NCBI RefSeq assembly: GCF_913054185.1
Contig: NZ_CAJXIV010000034.1
Location: 1-34,699 of the forward strand
Source of the DNA: an uncultured Shimia sp.
GTDB lineage: Bacteria > Pseudomonadota > Alphaproteobacteria > Rhodobacterales > Rhodobacteraceae
Direction of reading: 5' to 3'
Length of the DNA stretch: 34,699 bases
In this document: one piece after another, positions 1 to 8,353 of the stretch
How the letters are laid out: the number at the start of each line of letters is the position of its first letter
Position numbering within the stretch: the stretch's first letter is position 1
Position numbers and translations under genes: made by a program
Notes under the pieces: model-generated
Database searches by the model: none
Told to the model about the DNA's origin: nothing
What the model saw: the letters and a program-made list of their open reading frames with translations, nothing else

Positions 1-651
1 GCCGTTTACCGTACTGAACTCGTTCGTCACCTTGGCGGCTTTGCCTTTGGCCTCAATGGAGAAGACAGCGACATATCCATGCGCATTGGCGAGTTGGGCT
101 ACCGCATTCAAGTGGACCCATACGTGCGCTACGAATCCGAAGTGCCCGCCACTTACGCGCACATGCGTGAACAACGCATGCGCTGGTTTCGCTCCGCGTT
201 TCACATAACTGCACGTTGCCGACAGTCGACGGAGTTTGGCAACCCATCTCTGCGTGGTTGGGTAGTCCTGCCCATCATGCTGCTCAACACGTCTGTGCGC
301 ACCATGGGTCTGCCACTTGTGATTTTTGGTTTGATCGAGTTTCTGGAACCTTTTGGCACAGGCCCGCGCCCGCTTTGGACCGCAATCGCAGCGGTTGTTC
401 TTGGTGCCCCGACTTTGGTTGGGTTAGGGGCTGTACTGATCAACCGCACGCCTCGAGCTGTTTTTTGCCTGCCGGAGTATACTGTATTCCGCCTCATGCG
501 CGCCTACTTCACACTCGAAAGCATGCTCTCCATCAAACTCAGCGGAAAAAAGCGAACTGCGGCAATTCACTTGGAAGCCCTGGAACAAATCACGCTTCCC
601 GACGAACCGCGGCTCGAAAATAGCGCGGTGCGCGCCCCTGGTGACGCTTGA
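1..651 (+). CDS. Glycosyltransferase family 2 membrane protein, 3' part
   Basis: The reading frame is open from the first base, so the N-terminus and most of the catalytic domain lie outside the window; 216 residues are visible. Visible residues 20-24 read GEDSD, and residues 58-62 read QRMRW, the QxxRW motif of processive GT2 enzymes (cellulose synthase or hyaluronan synthase-like). Two hydrophobic segments follow at about residues 80-104 and 117-140, then a basic/acidic cytoplasmic tail. By family knowledge it transfers sugar from a nucleotide-sugar to a growing polysaccharide or lipid at the inner membrane; the sugar cannot be told. Its last 62 bases overlap the convergent AraC gene. Confidence 0.85.
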   Translation, partial: AVYRTELVRHLGGFAFGLNGEDSDISMRIGELGYRIQVDPYVRYESEVPATYAHMREQRMRWFRSAFHITARCRQSTEFGNPSLRGWVVLPIMLLNTSVRTMGLPLVIFGLIEFLEPFGTGPRPLWTAIAAVVLGAPTLVGLGAVLINRTPRAVFCLPEYTVFRLMRAYFTLESMLSIKLSGKKRTAAIHLEALEQITLPDEPRLENSAVRAPGDA

Positions 652-1432
652 AGTCTCGACTAAAGTGAAACGGATCTGCATAGCCACATTTAAGTGCCAC
701 ATGCGAAATTGGTTGTTCTGTTGTGCGCAAGAGATAGCAGGCCAACACCATTCGCTCCCTGCGCAGCCACGCCATTGGGCTGCTGCCCGTTTCCTCCCTA
801 AACCGCCGAAAAAGTTGCGACTGACTGATGCCAGCAATCTCGGCCAAACCTTCAACACTCCAGGCCCGATCCAACTGCGAGCGCAAACGATGCGATACAC
901 GCATCACAACACCCGAAGGCCCCGTATGGCCTTGTGCACGGCGCAACACGGACAAGTCAGCGAGCAGCTCTGAGATTTTTGCGCTCACCAGAGCTGGCAA
1001 GTAGACGGAGTTCACAGACAGCGCTTCTTTTACCGCTTCAAAGCGTGGTCTTTGGTCAGCACACCCATGAACGACCGGAACTTGTTCAAAGCCAAGGTGA
1101 GCGTGCAAAGCATTCACCCGATACCCTGCAAAAGACATCCACAAATATGTCCAATCTGATTTGGCGTCCGCACCATGCGCATAACTCAGAGCAGTATCGA
1201 TCCAGGCCAAATCACCAGGCAACAGCTCAAATCTCTCTCGTCCCAACTCGACACATCCGAGACCACTGAGGCTGAGGATCAAGACGTGTTGATGATAATT
1301 TTGGCGCACCATCCCGTCATCGTGTCGCGCAACGGTAAGTCCCGCGACAGGAACGTGGTAGGGCCAGAGGTTTCCATCGTCCTGGGTTGCGTTGAAAACA
1401 ATGGTCGAGGTATCACACACCTCAGATGACAT
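590..1432 (-). CDS. AraC-family transcriptional regulator
   Basis: A 280-residue protein. Residues about 40-90 resemble the cupin-like AraC ligand-binding domain (HQHVLILSLSG, then LLPGDLAWID). Residues about 180-273 form the double helix-turn-helix, with the second-helix signature CGYADPFHFSRDFKRHQG near 249-266. I chose the ATG at 1432 because it overlaps the ferredoxin stop by one base (TAATG), which implies translational coupling; a longer frame to 1498 would run back into the ferredoxin gene. It is the last gene of the P450-ferredoxin operon, so it probably responds to the P450 substrate or product and regulates this operon. That role is inferred. The effector is unknown. Confidence 0.88.
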   Translation of the reverse strand: MSSEVCDTSTIVFNATQDDGNLWPYHVPVAGLTVARHDDGMVRQNYHQHVLILSLSGLGCVELGRERFELLPGDLAWIDTALSYAHGADAKSDWTYLWMSFAGYRVNALHAHLGFEQVPVVHGCADQRPRFEAVKEALSVNSVYLPALVSAKISELLADLSVLRRAQGHTGPSGVVMRVSHRLRSQLDRAWSVEGLAEIAGISQSQLFRRFREETGSSPMAWLRRERMVLACYLLRTTEQPISHVALKCGYADPFHFSRDFKRHQGRAPRYFRAAVRREA

Positions 1433-1752
1433 TATACCTGAGAATCCGGCACGTTGATCACCATGCCGTGCATGTCTTCGCTTACCACGACCTGACAACT
1501 CAACCGACTGGTTGGTTGCGGCTCGATGACAAACTCTAACATATCGGCTTCATCGTCTTGAGGCGCAGCGACCCGCTCAAACCACTCCTGAGGCAACACG
1601 CAATGGCACGTACCACACGCACACGCCCCTCCACACTCGGCCGCAATCTCATCAACCCCTGCGTTGACAGCGGCCTGCATGACGGACATGCCAAGCGCCG
1701 CATCGGTTTCAATTTCCGTGCCATTTGCCTGCACAAATTTTAGTTTGACCAT
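1432..1752 (-). CDS. [2Fe-2S] ferredoxin, adrenodoxin/putidaredoxin type
   Basis: A 106-residue protein with the vertebrate/bacterial P450-type ferredoxin spacing Cys40-x5-Cys46-x2-Cys49-x36-Cys86. There are further cysteines at 44 and 51. The motif reads CGGACACGTCHC. Proteins of this family pass single electrons from a flavin reductase to a class I cytochrome P450. The gene begins 15 bases after the P450 stop and ends overlapping the AraC start, so the three form one transcription unit. No ferredoxin reductase gene is visible in the window, so the electron donor must be encoded elsewhere. Confidence 0.93.
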   Translation of the reverse strand: MVKLKFVQANGTEIETDAALGMSVMQAAVNAGVDEIAAECGGACACGTCHCVLPQEWFERVAAPQDDEADMLEFVIEPQPTSRLSCQVVVSEDMHGMVINVPDSQV

Positions 1753-1767
1753 TTTCTTGCTTCGCCT

Positions 1768-3009
1768 TTACGCACGCTTCCAACAGATACGCAGCTCTTT
1801 TGGGCCACGAACCGACAATCCTGACTTATACTTTGGCTCAGCTCCGACGAGTTCCATTTCTGTAAATCGCGTGTTCAGGGTGGAAAAGATCACATCCATA
1901 TCCAGTCGCGCCAAATGGTTGCCAAGGCAGAAGTGCCCTCCCCCGCCAAAAGCCATATGCCGATTGGGCGTCCGACCAACATCAAACACGTCCGGGCGCT
2001 CAAATCGATTAAGATCACGATTGGCAGCCCCATAAAGTAAGCCAAAGCGCGTTCCGGCTGGAAACAGTTTGCCACCAACTTCGGTGTCTTCGGTCGCAAA
2101 CCTGTGAAAATAAGGCAGCGGAGATTCATACCGAAACATCTCCTGAACAGCCGTTTTCATCAGGTTGGGATCGTCCCGCAACCGCTGATGCTGGTCCGGA
2201 AACCGCAAAAGCGCGTGCAGCCCACTCCCCAACACATCGATGGTTGACCCATGCCCCGCCATCAAGATCAGCATGGCCGTGGAAATCAGTTCATCTTGGC
2301 TCAGCTGACCCGAATCTCGATACACGATCAGTTTGCTCAACAAATCTTCTTTCGGAGCCTTTTCCCGTTCGGCCAGAAGGACCAACAAGTATTCGTAGAA
2401 TTCTTTGGTCGCGCATTCCGCACGCGCCTTATCTTCTGCGCCCCTCTCAGGATCAAAAAATCGGACCACTTCTTCTGACCAATGGCGCAGCATTGGCGCA
2501 TCTTCGTCAGGCACCCCCAAAACACGTCCAATTATATGGCCAGGCACATGCGCGGCAAACTCAGCAACAAAATCGACTTCGTCTTGCTCGCACAGTTCCT
2601 CTAGAAGGGTATCCACAAAATCCTGAATCGCGGGGCGCTGGCGCGCGATCATCGCGGGTGAAAATTCGCGAAAAACCACCTTACGCAACCGCGCGTGCGT
2701 GGCACCCTCGCTTTCGAGTAAATTCACCTGCACGTAACGCTCGTGATACGGCATGTCATGGAAGTTGATCGCCCGCTGCTGTGCTTTTTGGTCACCGTCC
2801 TCGATGAAATCCTCGTTGTTGCGCAACATGGTTTTATCGAGCGCCACGGCCTCCACGTCCGCCATTTTTGTCAACATCCATGTATTCGCGCTCTCCCAAA
2901 AGTAGGGTGTGTCCAACGCGCGCATGGCGGCATACGTGGCATAAGGATCCGCGGCAAAGCCCGTGCTTTGCGGGTCAAAAGAAATCCGGCTGGCTGGGTC
3001 CGTAAGCAT
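1768..3009 (-). CDS. Cytochrome P450 (bacterial class I)
   Basis: A 413-residue soluble P450. The haem-binding loop FGGGGHFCLGNHLAR places the thiolate ligand at Cys361, and the K-helix ExxR motif is E290-MF-R293. The I-helix reads AGHGST at 251-256, where most family members have an acidic residue before Thr (for example AGHETT), so the acid-alcohol pair is altered. I chose the ATG at 3009 because a GAGGA ribosome-binding site lies just upstream; a TTG at 3039 would add ten residues without support. It heads the operon with ferredoxin and AraC. As a monooxygenase it would hydroxylate a small organic substrate; substrate and CYP family are not recognisable to me. Confidence 0.93.
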   Translation of the reverse strand: MLTDPASRISFDPQSTGFAADPYATYAAMRALDTPYFWESANTWMLTKMADVEAVALDKTMLRNNEDFIEDGDQKAQQRAINFHDMPYHERYVQVNLLESEGATHARLRKVVFREFSPAMIARQRPAIQDFVDTLLEELCEQDEVDFVAEFAAHVPGHIIGRVLGVPDEDAPMLRHWSEEVVRFFDPERGAEDKARAECATKEFYEYLLVLLAEREKAPKEDLLSKLIVYRDSGQLSQDELISTAMLILMAGHGSTIDVLGSGLHALLRFPDQHQRLRDDPNLMKTAVQEMFRYESPLPYFHRFATEDTEVGGKLFPAGTRFGLLYGAANRDLNRFERPDVFDVGRTPNRHMAFGGGGHFCLGNHLARLDMDVIFSTLNTRFTEMELVGAEPKYKSGLSVRGPKELRICWKRA

Positions 3010-3286
3010 GTTGTCCTCGCGCAATAAGAAGCTGGACAATACTTCTAATCCAAACGAAGTAAATGCCGACGACGCACCAAAACATGGATGAAACTCGCAT
3101 ACTGCTGATCCTATTACGGTCGAAAAACATGCGGTTTCACTCTGATTTCATCGGTCTATCGCGCCGCAATCTAGCCAAGATTAAAACTTTTGTAACGCGG
3201 CACGAAAATATTTGACCAAATGATACATTCCCCCCATGGTAGCGGCATCAATCAACATAAGAAAAGATCCCGGGGGGATATGTTCC
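3010..3286. promoter_or_regulatory. Divergent intergenic region, P450 operon / polyamine ABC operon
   Basis: This non-coding stretch of 277 bases separates two divergent operons, so it must hold both promoters. I see a GAGGA ribosome-binding site for the P450 start near 3014-3018 and a G-rich site (GGGGGGA, about 3272-3278) for the binding-protein start at 3287. I could not assign -35/-10 elements or AraC half-sites with confidence. Confidence 0.5.
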
Positions 3287-4357
3287 ATGAAAAATCAACC
3301 ATTTAAGCTGTCTATGACCGTTGCTGTAGCAGCAATGCTCAGCGCAGGTGCCGCTTCCGCAGACACGCTACGCCTTTTGACCTGGGGCGGCTATGCACCA
3401 GAAGACGTTGTCGCAAAATTTGAAGCCGAAACCGGCCACACCGTCGAGGTGACCAAATCCAACAACGAAGAAATGATCGCCAAGTTGCGCGCCACAGGCG
3501 GCGGTGGTTTTGACCTGGCACAGCCAAGCCAAGACCGCATCGCTGGCCCGCAAGCCGAGTTCGGGATTTACAAACCAATCGACCTGTCCAAAATTGACGC
3601 GTCCCTCTTCATCCCTTCCATGCTGGAAGCCACCCAAGGCAACACAACCGTCGGCAGTGACGTGTATGGCGTGCCTCACGTGTGGGGCACCTCCGGTCTT
3701 GTGGTCGACACCGCCAAAGCCTCCATGGTTCAGGATTACACCGACCTGTGCGCATCTGACGTTGCAGGCAAAGTGTCTTACCGCCTGAAGCGCCCGACTT
3801 TGATTGGTTTCGCTTTCTCGATGGGTCTTGACCCATTCGCCGCATACGGCGACGAGGCAGCTTATGCTGACATCATGTCTCAGGTCGAAGCCAAACTGAT
3901 CGAATGTAAAGCTGGCGTAAAAACCTACTGGGGTGGTGGCGACGAACTAATGGGCCTGATGCGCTCTGGCGAAGTTGTGGCGTCCATGGCATGGGACACC
4001 GGCGGTTGGAAGCTGAACTCCGATAACGCCGACATCACTTTTGTGGCCCCTGCTGCAGGTGCTCTGGGCTGGGTTGATACTTTTGTTCTGCCAGCCAAGG
4101 GCAAAGCAGATGACGCGGCTTATGCGTGGATCAACTTTGTGATGCAGCCAGAAGTGGCCGCAATGATCACAGCTGCCGCTGGCAACTTCACCGCATCCAA
4201 AGGTGCTGATGAATTTGCCTCCGCAGATCTGAAGGCACGTTACCAAGGGTCCTTCCCTGCGGAAGCCATCGACAACATCAAATGGTACCCACCAGTACCA
4301 GCCGGTCTTGAAGCCATCGAAGGTGGTGTTCTGGACCGCGTAAAAGCCGCTAAATAA
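3287..4357 (+). CDS. ABC transporter substrate-binding protein, spermidine/putrescine (PotD/PotF) type
   Basis: A 356-residue periplasmic binding protein. Residues 1-25 are a Sec signal peptide, with predicted cleavage after AASA. The mature N-terminus carries the family signature LRLLTWGGYAPEDVVAKFE, with polyamine-type lobes to the end. I chose the ATG at 3287 because the signal peptide starts there and a G-rich site precedes it; upstream in-frame codons would bury the signal peptide. It is the first gene of a complete importer (binding protein, ATPase, two permeases). By family it binds polyamines or related cationic amines in the periplasm; the exact ligand is not deducible. A terminator-like hairpin follows it and probably raises its level relative to the membrane genes. 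Confidence 0.92.
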   Translation: MKNQPFKLSMTVAVAAMLSAGAASADTLRLLTWGGYAPEDVVAKFEAETGHTVEVTKSNNEEMIAKLRATGGGGFDLAQPSQDRIAGPQAEFGIYKPIDLSKIDASLFIPSMLEATQGNTTVGSDVYGVPHVWGTSGLVVDTAKASMVQDYTDLCASDVAGKVSYRLKRPTLIGFAFSMGLDPFAAYGDEAAYADIMSQVEAKLIECKAGVKTYWGGGDELMGLMRSGEVVASMAWDTGGWKLNSDNADITFVAPAAGALGWVDTFVLPAKGKADDAAYAWINFVMQPEVAAMITAAAGNFTASKGADEFASADLKARYQGSFPAEAIDNIKWYPPVPAGLEAIEGGVLDRVKAAK

Positions 4358-4383
4358 ACCAGCGCTTTTCAACTACTAAAAAC

Positions 4384-4412
4384 AGCGTGTGTCCTCGCGG
4401 GCGCACGCTTTT
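4384..4412 (+). terminator. Intercistronic attenuator-type hairpin
   Basis: An 8-bp stem AGCGTGTG/CGCACGCT (4384-4391 with 4402-4409, one G-U pair) has a 10-base loop and is followed by TTTT. It sits between the binding-protein and ATPase genes of the polyamine-type operon. Such hairpins commonly allow partial read-through, so the binding protein is made in excess. Confidence 0.6.
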
Positions 4413-4433
4413 ACGACTTTAAAGGACCTCCCA

Positions 4434-5534
4434 ATGACGCCCGATCTGCAGTGCACCAACCTCACCAAAAAATTTGGCGAGACAACAGCGGTGGACAATG
4501 TCTCCTTCTCTGTACCAGCGGGGTCCTTCTTTTCGATCCTCGGCCCATCTGGCTGTGGCAAAACCACAATCATGCGCATGATCGCAGGCTTTCTGGAGCC
4601 AAGCAGCGGCGACATCCAGATCAAGGGCAAGTCCGTTTTGAACGTGCCGCCTAACAAGCGCCACGTGAACATGGTGTTCCAACACCTCGCCCTGTTCCCG
4701 ATGATGAACATCGCGGACAACATCGGCTATGGCCTTCGCCGCAACGGAATGCACAAGAAAGACATCGGCTTCAAAGTGGACGAAGCGCTTGAACGGATCG
4801 GCTTGCCAGGCATCGGGCACCGCCGTGTAGATGAGTTGTCCGGCGGCCAAAAACAGAGAATTGCCATCGCCCGCTGCATGGTACTGGAACCAGATGTCCT
4901 ATTGCTCGACGAACCTCTCGGCGCACTCGACCTGAAACTGCGCGAACACATGAAGGTGGAGCTAAAAACCCTTCAGGCTGCGTTTGACACCACGTTTGTA
5001 TACATCACGCACGACCAATCAGAGGCTTTGGTTATGTCGGACAACATCGCCGTGATGAACGCCGGACGTTTTGAGCAGGTTGGCAGCGCCCAAGACCTCT
5101 ACTACCGTCCTGATACGGCTTTTGTTGCCGGCTTTGTGGGTGACAGCAACCGCTGGTCGGGCAAAGTCATCAAACAAGACGGTGACAACACGCTAGTTCA
5201 AACCACCAGCGGCCTAACGCTTCGTGGGGCAACGCAAGGGCGCTCACTGTCTCAGGGAGACACAATCGACGCCTTTGTGCGGCCCGAAGCCATTCGCATC
5301 GCCCATAAAGCCGAAGATCTCGCGAGTTTTGACAACCAGATCTCCGGCACAGTCACGTCGATCCTCTTCAATGGTGCGGCCTCTCGAGTCATGGTGCGTG
5401 ACACAGATGGTCACGAAGAAGTCGCCGTGAACCTGCCGCAATCTGGTGAATTTGCAAACCTCACCAAAGGCGCTCCGGTGCACATTGGCTGGGCCAGCGA
5501 TCAGGCCAATTGCTTCTCGGCGGGAGCGTCTTAA
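4434..5534 (+). CDS. ABC transporter ATP-binding protein, spermidine/putrescine (PotA) type
   Basis: A 366-residue ATPase. Walker A is GPSGCGKTT at 37-45, the signature is LSGGQ at 135-139, Walker B is VLLLDE at 155-160 and the switch His is H193. The region after about residue 240 matches the C-terminal TOBE domain of the PotA/MalK subgroup. I chose the ATG at 4434 because an AAAGGA site lies 8 bases upstream; a GTG at 4389 falls inside the attenuator hairpin. It energises import through the two downstream permeases. Its TAA stop overlaps the next ATG (TAATG), so translation is coupled. Confidence 0.93.
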   Translation: MTPDLQCTNLTKKFGETTAVDNVSFSVPAGSFFSILGPSGCGKTTIMRMIAGFLEPSSGDIQIKGKSVLNVPPNKRHVNMVFQHLALFPMMNIADNIGYGLRRNGMHKKDIGFKVDEALERIGLPGIGHRRVDELSGGQKQRIAIARCMVLEPDVLLLDEPLGALDLKLREHMKVELKTLQAAFDTTFVYITHDQSEALVMSDNIAVMNAGRFEQVGSAQDLYYRPDTAFVAGFVGDSNRWSGKVIKQDGDNTLVQTTSGLTLRGATQGRSLSQGDTIDAFVRPEAIRIAHKAEDLASFDNQISGTVTSILFNGAASRVMVRDTDGHEEVAVNLPQSGEFANLTKGAPVHIGWASDQANCFSAGAS

Positions 5535-6391
5535 TGCACCGCGAAGCCAAACTTGGACTCATCCTTTTGCTGACGCCGTTTCTTCTCTGGCTCAGCTTGC
5601 TGATCGTGATTCCTCACATCGATCTTTTGCTGGTTTCTCTGCGCGAGCGAGTGGGCGTTGGTCAATATGAAATCAGCCTCGGAAACTACCTCACCTTCTT
5701 CACAGAGCCTTTGTACATCGTCACCTTTCTCCGCACCGCGGTAATGTCGATTTTTGCAACAATCCTGACCCTGCTGATTGGCTTTCCAGTCGCCTATTAC
5801 ATCGCAAAAATGGCCAAAGGCCGCACCCAATCCGCGCTATTCTTACTCTGCTTGGTGCCCTTTTGGGTTTCGGAACTGGTGCGCACATTTGGCTGGATGA
5901 TCTTACTTCGGGAAACCGGCATCATCTCCAACTTGCTGCAATCTGTGGGTCTCGCCAGCGGCCCAGTCGAGATGCTCTACAACGATGCCGCCATTATGGT
6001 GGGCCTGGTTTATACCTCCATGCTGTTCATGGTTGTACCATTGATCACAACGCTCGAGAGCCTGTCTGACGAAGTGGTCGAAGCTGGCTACGATCTTGGA
6101 GGCAGCGGTTTCAGCGTCTTGCGTGAAATCATCATTCCTCACGCGATGCCAGGAATCGTGTCAGGCTCCATCGTGGTCTTCATGCTCTGCTTGGGCAATT
6201 ATCTGACCCCAACTATGCTGGGCGGCAAGGAGAGCCTGTGGTTCACCGAGTTGATCTATTCTCAGTTCATCGTGCGGTTTAACTGGGAACTTGGTGCTGC
6301 CTTTGGCTTCCTGCTGTTGATCCTATCTTCTGTGATTGTCTGGGGCATGTTGCGCCTCACCGGGCAATCGCTTGAAAAGACGATGGGGTAA
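5534..6391 (+). CDS. ABC transporter permease, PotB type
   Basis: A 285-residue integral membrane protein with about six hydrophobic helices. The first, near residues 6-25, is rich in Leu/Ile. The EAA coupling loop reads EAGYDLGGSGFSVLREIIIP in the C-terminal third and docks to the ATPase. The ATG at 5534 is chosen because it overlaps the ATPase stop by one base; a TTG at 5510 would overlap more and adds no helix. It forms half of the translocation pore, with the next gene as partner. Confidence 0.92.
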   Translation: MHREAKLGLILLLTPFLLWLSLLIVIPHIDLLLVSLRERVGVGQYEISLGNYLTFFTEPLYIVTFLRTAVMSIFATILTLLIGFPVAYYIAKMAKGRTQSALFLLCLVPFWVSELVRTFGWMILLRETGIISNLLQSVGLASGPVEMLYNDAAIMVGLVYTSMLFMVVPLITTLESLSDEVVEAGYDLGGSGFSVLREIIIPHAMPGIVSGSIVVFMLCLGNYLTPTMLGGKESLWFTELIYSQFIVRFNWELGAAFGFLLLILSSVIVWGMLRLTGQSLEKTMG

Positions 6392-6402
6392 GGAAAAGAA
6401 AT

Positions 6403-7254
6403 ATGATCCCTACTATCCCTCAACCCCGTCTAGTCACCACGGCCTATAAAGCCTACGTGGCGCTGTTTTTCGTCTTCCTTGCGCTGCCATTAATCGTTGT
6501 GGCGGCCTTTGCCTTCAATGACAGCCAGTTCCCATCCCTGCCTTGGGAAGGCTTCACCTGGAACTGGTTTTTTGGCTCGGAGCGCCCCATGATTGGTGCA
6601 TTCCATGAACGCTCAATCCTGCGCGCAATTGGCACGTCTGTGTTTGTGGCCTTCTGTGTCTCCGCACTTTCCATGGTGGTGGGTCTGTCCAACGCCTTCC
6701 TGTTCAACCGTTACAAGTTCCGCGGGCAAAGCATCCTCTACGTCTTTATGCTGCTGCCTCTGGTGATCCCCGGCATTGTGCTTGGTATCTCCATTCTGGT
6801 GTCCTCCAGCCGCTTGGCAAACGGCTTATGGGATGGGTTTCAATGGGATGTCGAAGCCCTGCGCCCAGGCCTGTGGTTGGTAATCCTTGGTCAATTCTCC
6901 TTCATCACAACAATCGCGACCTTGGTGATTGGGGCCCGCCTACAGAAGTTTGACAAAACCTTGGAGGAGGCCGCGCTAAACCTCGGTGCTGGTCGTTTGA
7001 CAGCAATCCGTACGGTCACCCTGCCCTATCTTGCTCCCGCCATGATCGGCGCGTTTGTGGTGGCTTTCTTGATGAGTTTTGAGAACTTCAACACCACGTT
7101 GATGCTCGTTGGTTCTGATGCACCTTTGACCATCGCCATGTTTGACCGTCTCAAAGAGGGGTCCACCCCACTGCTGAACGCTGTCAGCCTGCTCTTGATG
7201 CTTGGTTCATCACTGCTGGCTCTCGTCATGATTGCCTTTCAAAAGAAAGGCTAA
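6403..7254 (+). CDS. ABC transporter permease, PotC type
   Basis: A 283-residue integral membrane protein starting 11 bases after the PotB-type gene, with an AAGGA ribosome-binding site upstream. The first helix lies at about residues 18-38. The EAA loop reads EEAALNLGAGRLTAIRTVTL near residues 187-206. It is the second half of the heteromeric pore of the polyamine-type importer. It is the last gene of the operon and ends tail-to-tail with the AbrB-family gene: the two stop codons overlap within four bases and no terminator lies between. Confidence 0.92.
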   Translation: MIPTIPQPRLVTTAYKAYVALFFVFLALPLIVVAAFAFNDSQFPSLPWEGFTWNWFFGSERPMIGAFHERSILRAIGTSVFVAFCVSALSMVVGLSNAFLFNRYKFRGQSILYVFMLLPLVIPGIVLGISILVSSSRLANGLWDGFQWDVEALRPGLWLVILGQFSFITTIATLVIGARLQKFDKTLEEAALNLGAGRLTAIRTVTLPYLAPAMIGAFVVAFLMSFENFNTTLMLVGSDAPLTIAMFDRLKEGSTPLLNAVSLLLMLGSSLLALVMIAFQKKG

Positions 7255-8288
7255 CCAGAGGCTTTTGGTTTCAACAGGCGCGCCGCGATCGGCGCGCCTA
7301 AGATCACCAAAACAATGCGCGTCAGGTGATGGGCAATCACGAACCCAAGGTCTGCGCCGACCACAATCGCCAAAACTGTCATCTCCGCCTGCCCGCCCGG
7401 TGCAAAAGCCAAAAACGCCTCCATCGCAGGCGCAAGGCCGAGCCGTGTCGCGATTTCAGCAAAGCCCGCGGCCAACACCGCCAGAACAACCATAAACGCC
7501 AGCCCAGACAGCACAACACTGCGCAACTCGCGCATGGTGACGCCGACGTAGTAAACCCCAATTACAACACCGATGAAAAACTGCGCTGTCCAGATCGCTT
7601 CTTGTGGCGGCCGTGAATGCAAAACACCGCCCATGGTCAGGGCTGCGGACACAATCATAGGCCCTAGAATGGACGCGCCAAACAACCCAATGCGTTCGCC
7701 ACCTTTCCACCCGACAATCGCTGCAGCTGCCATGATCACCATCTCGTGGATCGGTAATTCCGACGCAGGTTGGCCAATCGGATTGGACAGGCTCACACCA
7801 TATACGGATATCAACATGATCGGCGCCACCGACACGATCACAAGGACCCGTGTCGCATGGATCAACGACAATATCCGCGCATTGCCTCCTGCCTCTTCGC
7901 CAAACAGGATCATGTCCTGCAAACCACCCGGCATCGCCGCATAGTAGGACGTCACAGGGTCAAATTTGCAGACCTTATGGAAAAACGGCACGCCGATTAG
8001 CGCGATGACAAATATGTAAACCGGCATCAACGCAATCGACCCCGCCATTCCCGGCAGTTGCGAGGCCACCTCAGGCGTAATGGACGTCCCGACAGCAACC
8101 CCAAGAATGGTGCGTGCACCCGCGGTGATCTCGCCAAATCCGGAAAATCGGGCACCACTCAGCGCCGCAATGAGACACGCGGCCATCGGACCAAACAAAA
8201 AGGGCAGCGGCAAATTCAACGCCCAGAAAACAAAGGTGCCGATTGCCGCCACCACAAAGGTGAAGGCTCGAAGTCGCAGTGTAGACAC
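7251..8288 (-). CDS. AbrB-family (PF05145-like) polytopic membrane protein
   Basis: About 345 residues, strongly hydrophobic throughout, with roughly ten predicted helices in two similar halves. Each half carries a Gly/Pro-rich turn: FGPMAACLIAAL early, and LGPMIVSAALT in the second half. This matches the duplicated AbrB membrane family, sometimes mislabelled ammonia monooxygenase or AbrB regulator; the true function is not established. The start is uncertain. The GTG at 8288 has a GGA at suitable distance, while a TTG at 8300 would add four residues. It is divergent from a GntR regulator, with a dyad between them, so that regulator probably controls it. Transport of an organic solute is possible, but that is inference. 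Confidence 0.8.
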   Translation of the reverse strand: MSTLRLRAFTFVVAAIGTFVFWALNLPLPFLFGPMAACLIAALSGARFSGFGEITAGARTILGVAVGTSITPEVASQLPGMAGSIALMPVYIFVIALIGVPFFHKVCKFDPVTSYYAAMPGGLQDMILFGEEAGGNARILSLIHATRVLVIVSVAPIMLISVYGVSLSNPIGQPASELPIHEMVIMAAAAIVGWKGGERIGLFGASILGPMIVSAALTMGGVLHSRPPQEAIWTAQFFIGVVIGVYYVGVTMRELRSVVLSGLAFMVVLAVLAAGFAEIATRLGLAPAMEAFLAFAPGGQAEMTVLAIVVGADLGFVIAHHLTRIVLVILGAPIAARLLKPKASG

Positions 8289-8314
8289 AGATGATTCCAA
8301 TCTCGATTGACCGA

Positions 8315-8344
8315 TTGCATCCTACTGTATACAGCTGGATGCAA
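8315..8344. promoter_or_regulatory. 30-bp palindromic operator candidate for the GntR regulator
   Basis: The site is a nested dyad. A perfect core CTGTATACAG (8325-8334) is flanked symmetrically by TTGCATCC (8315-8322) and GGATGCAA (8337-8344), with two unpaired bases on each side. It lies between the divergent AbrB-family and GntR genes. The core fits the T-x-GT...AC-x-A pattern of FadR/FCD-type GntR operators. It lies close to both starts, so binding could repress both genes. Confidence 0.75.
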
Positions 8345-8353
8345 TTTAACAAT

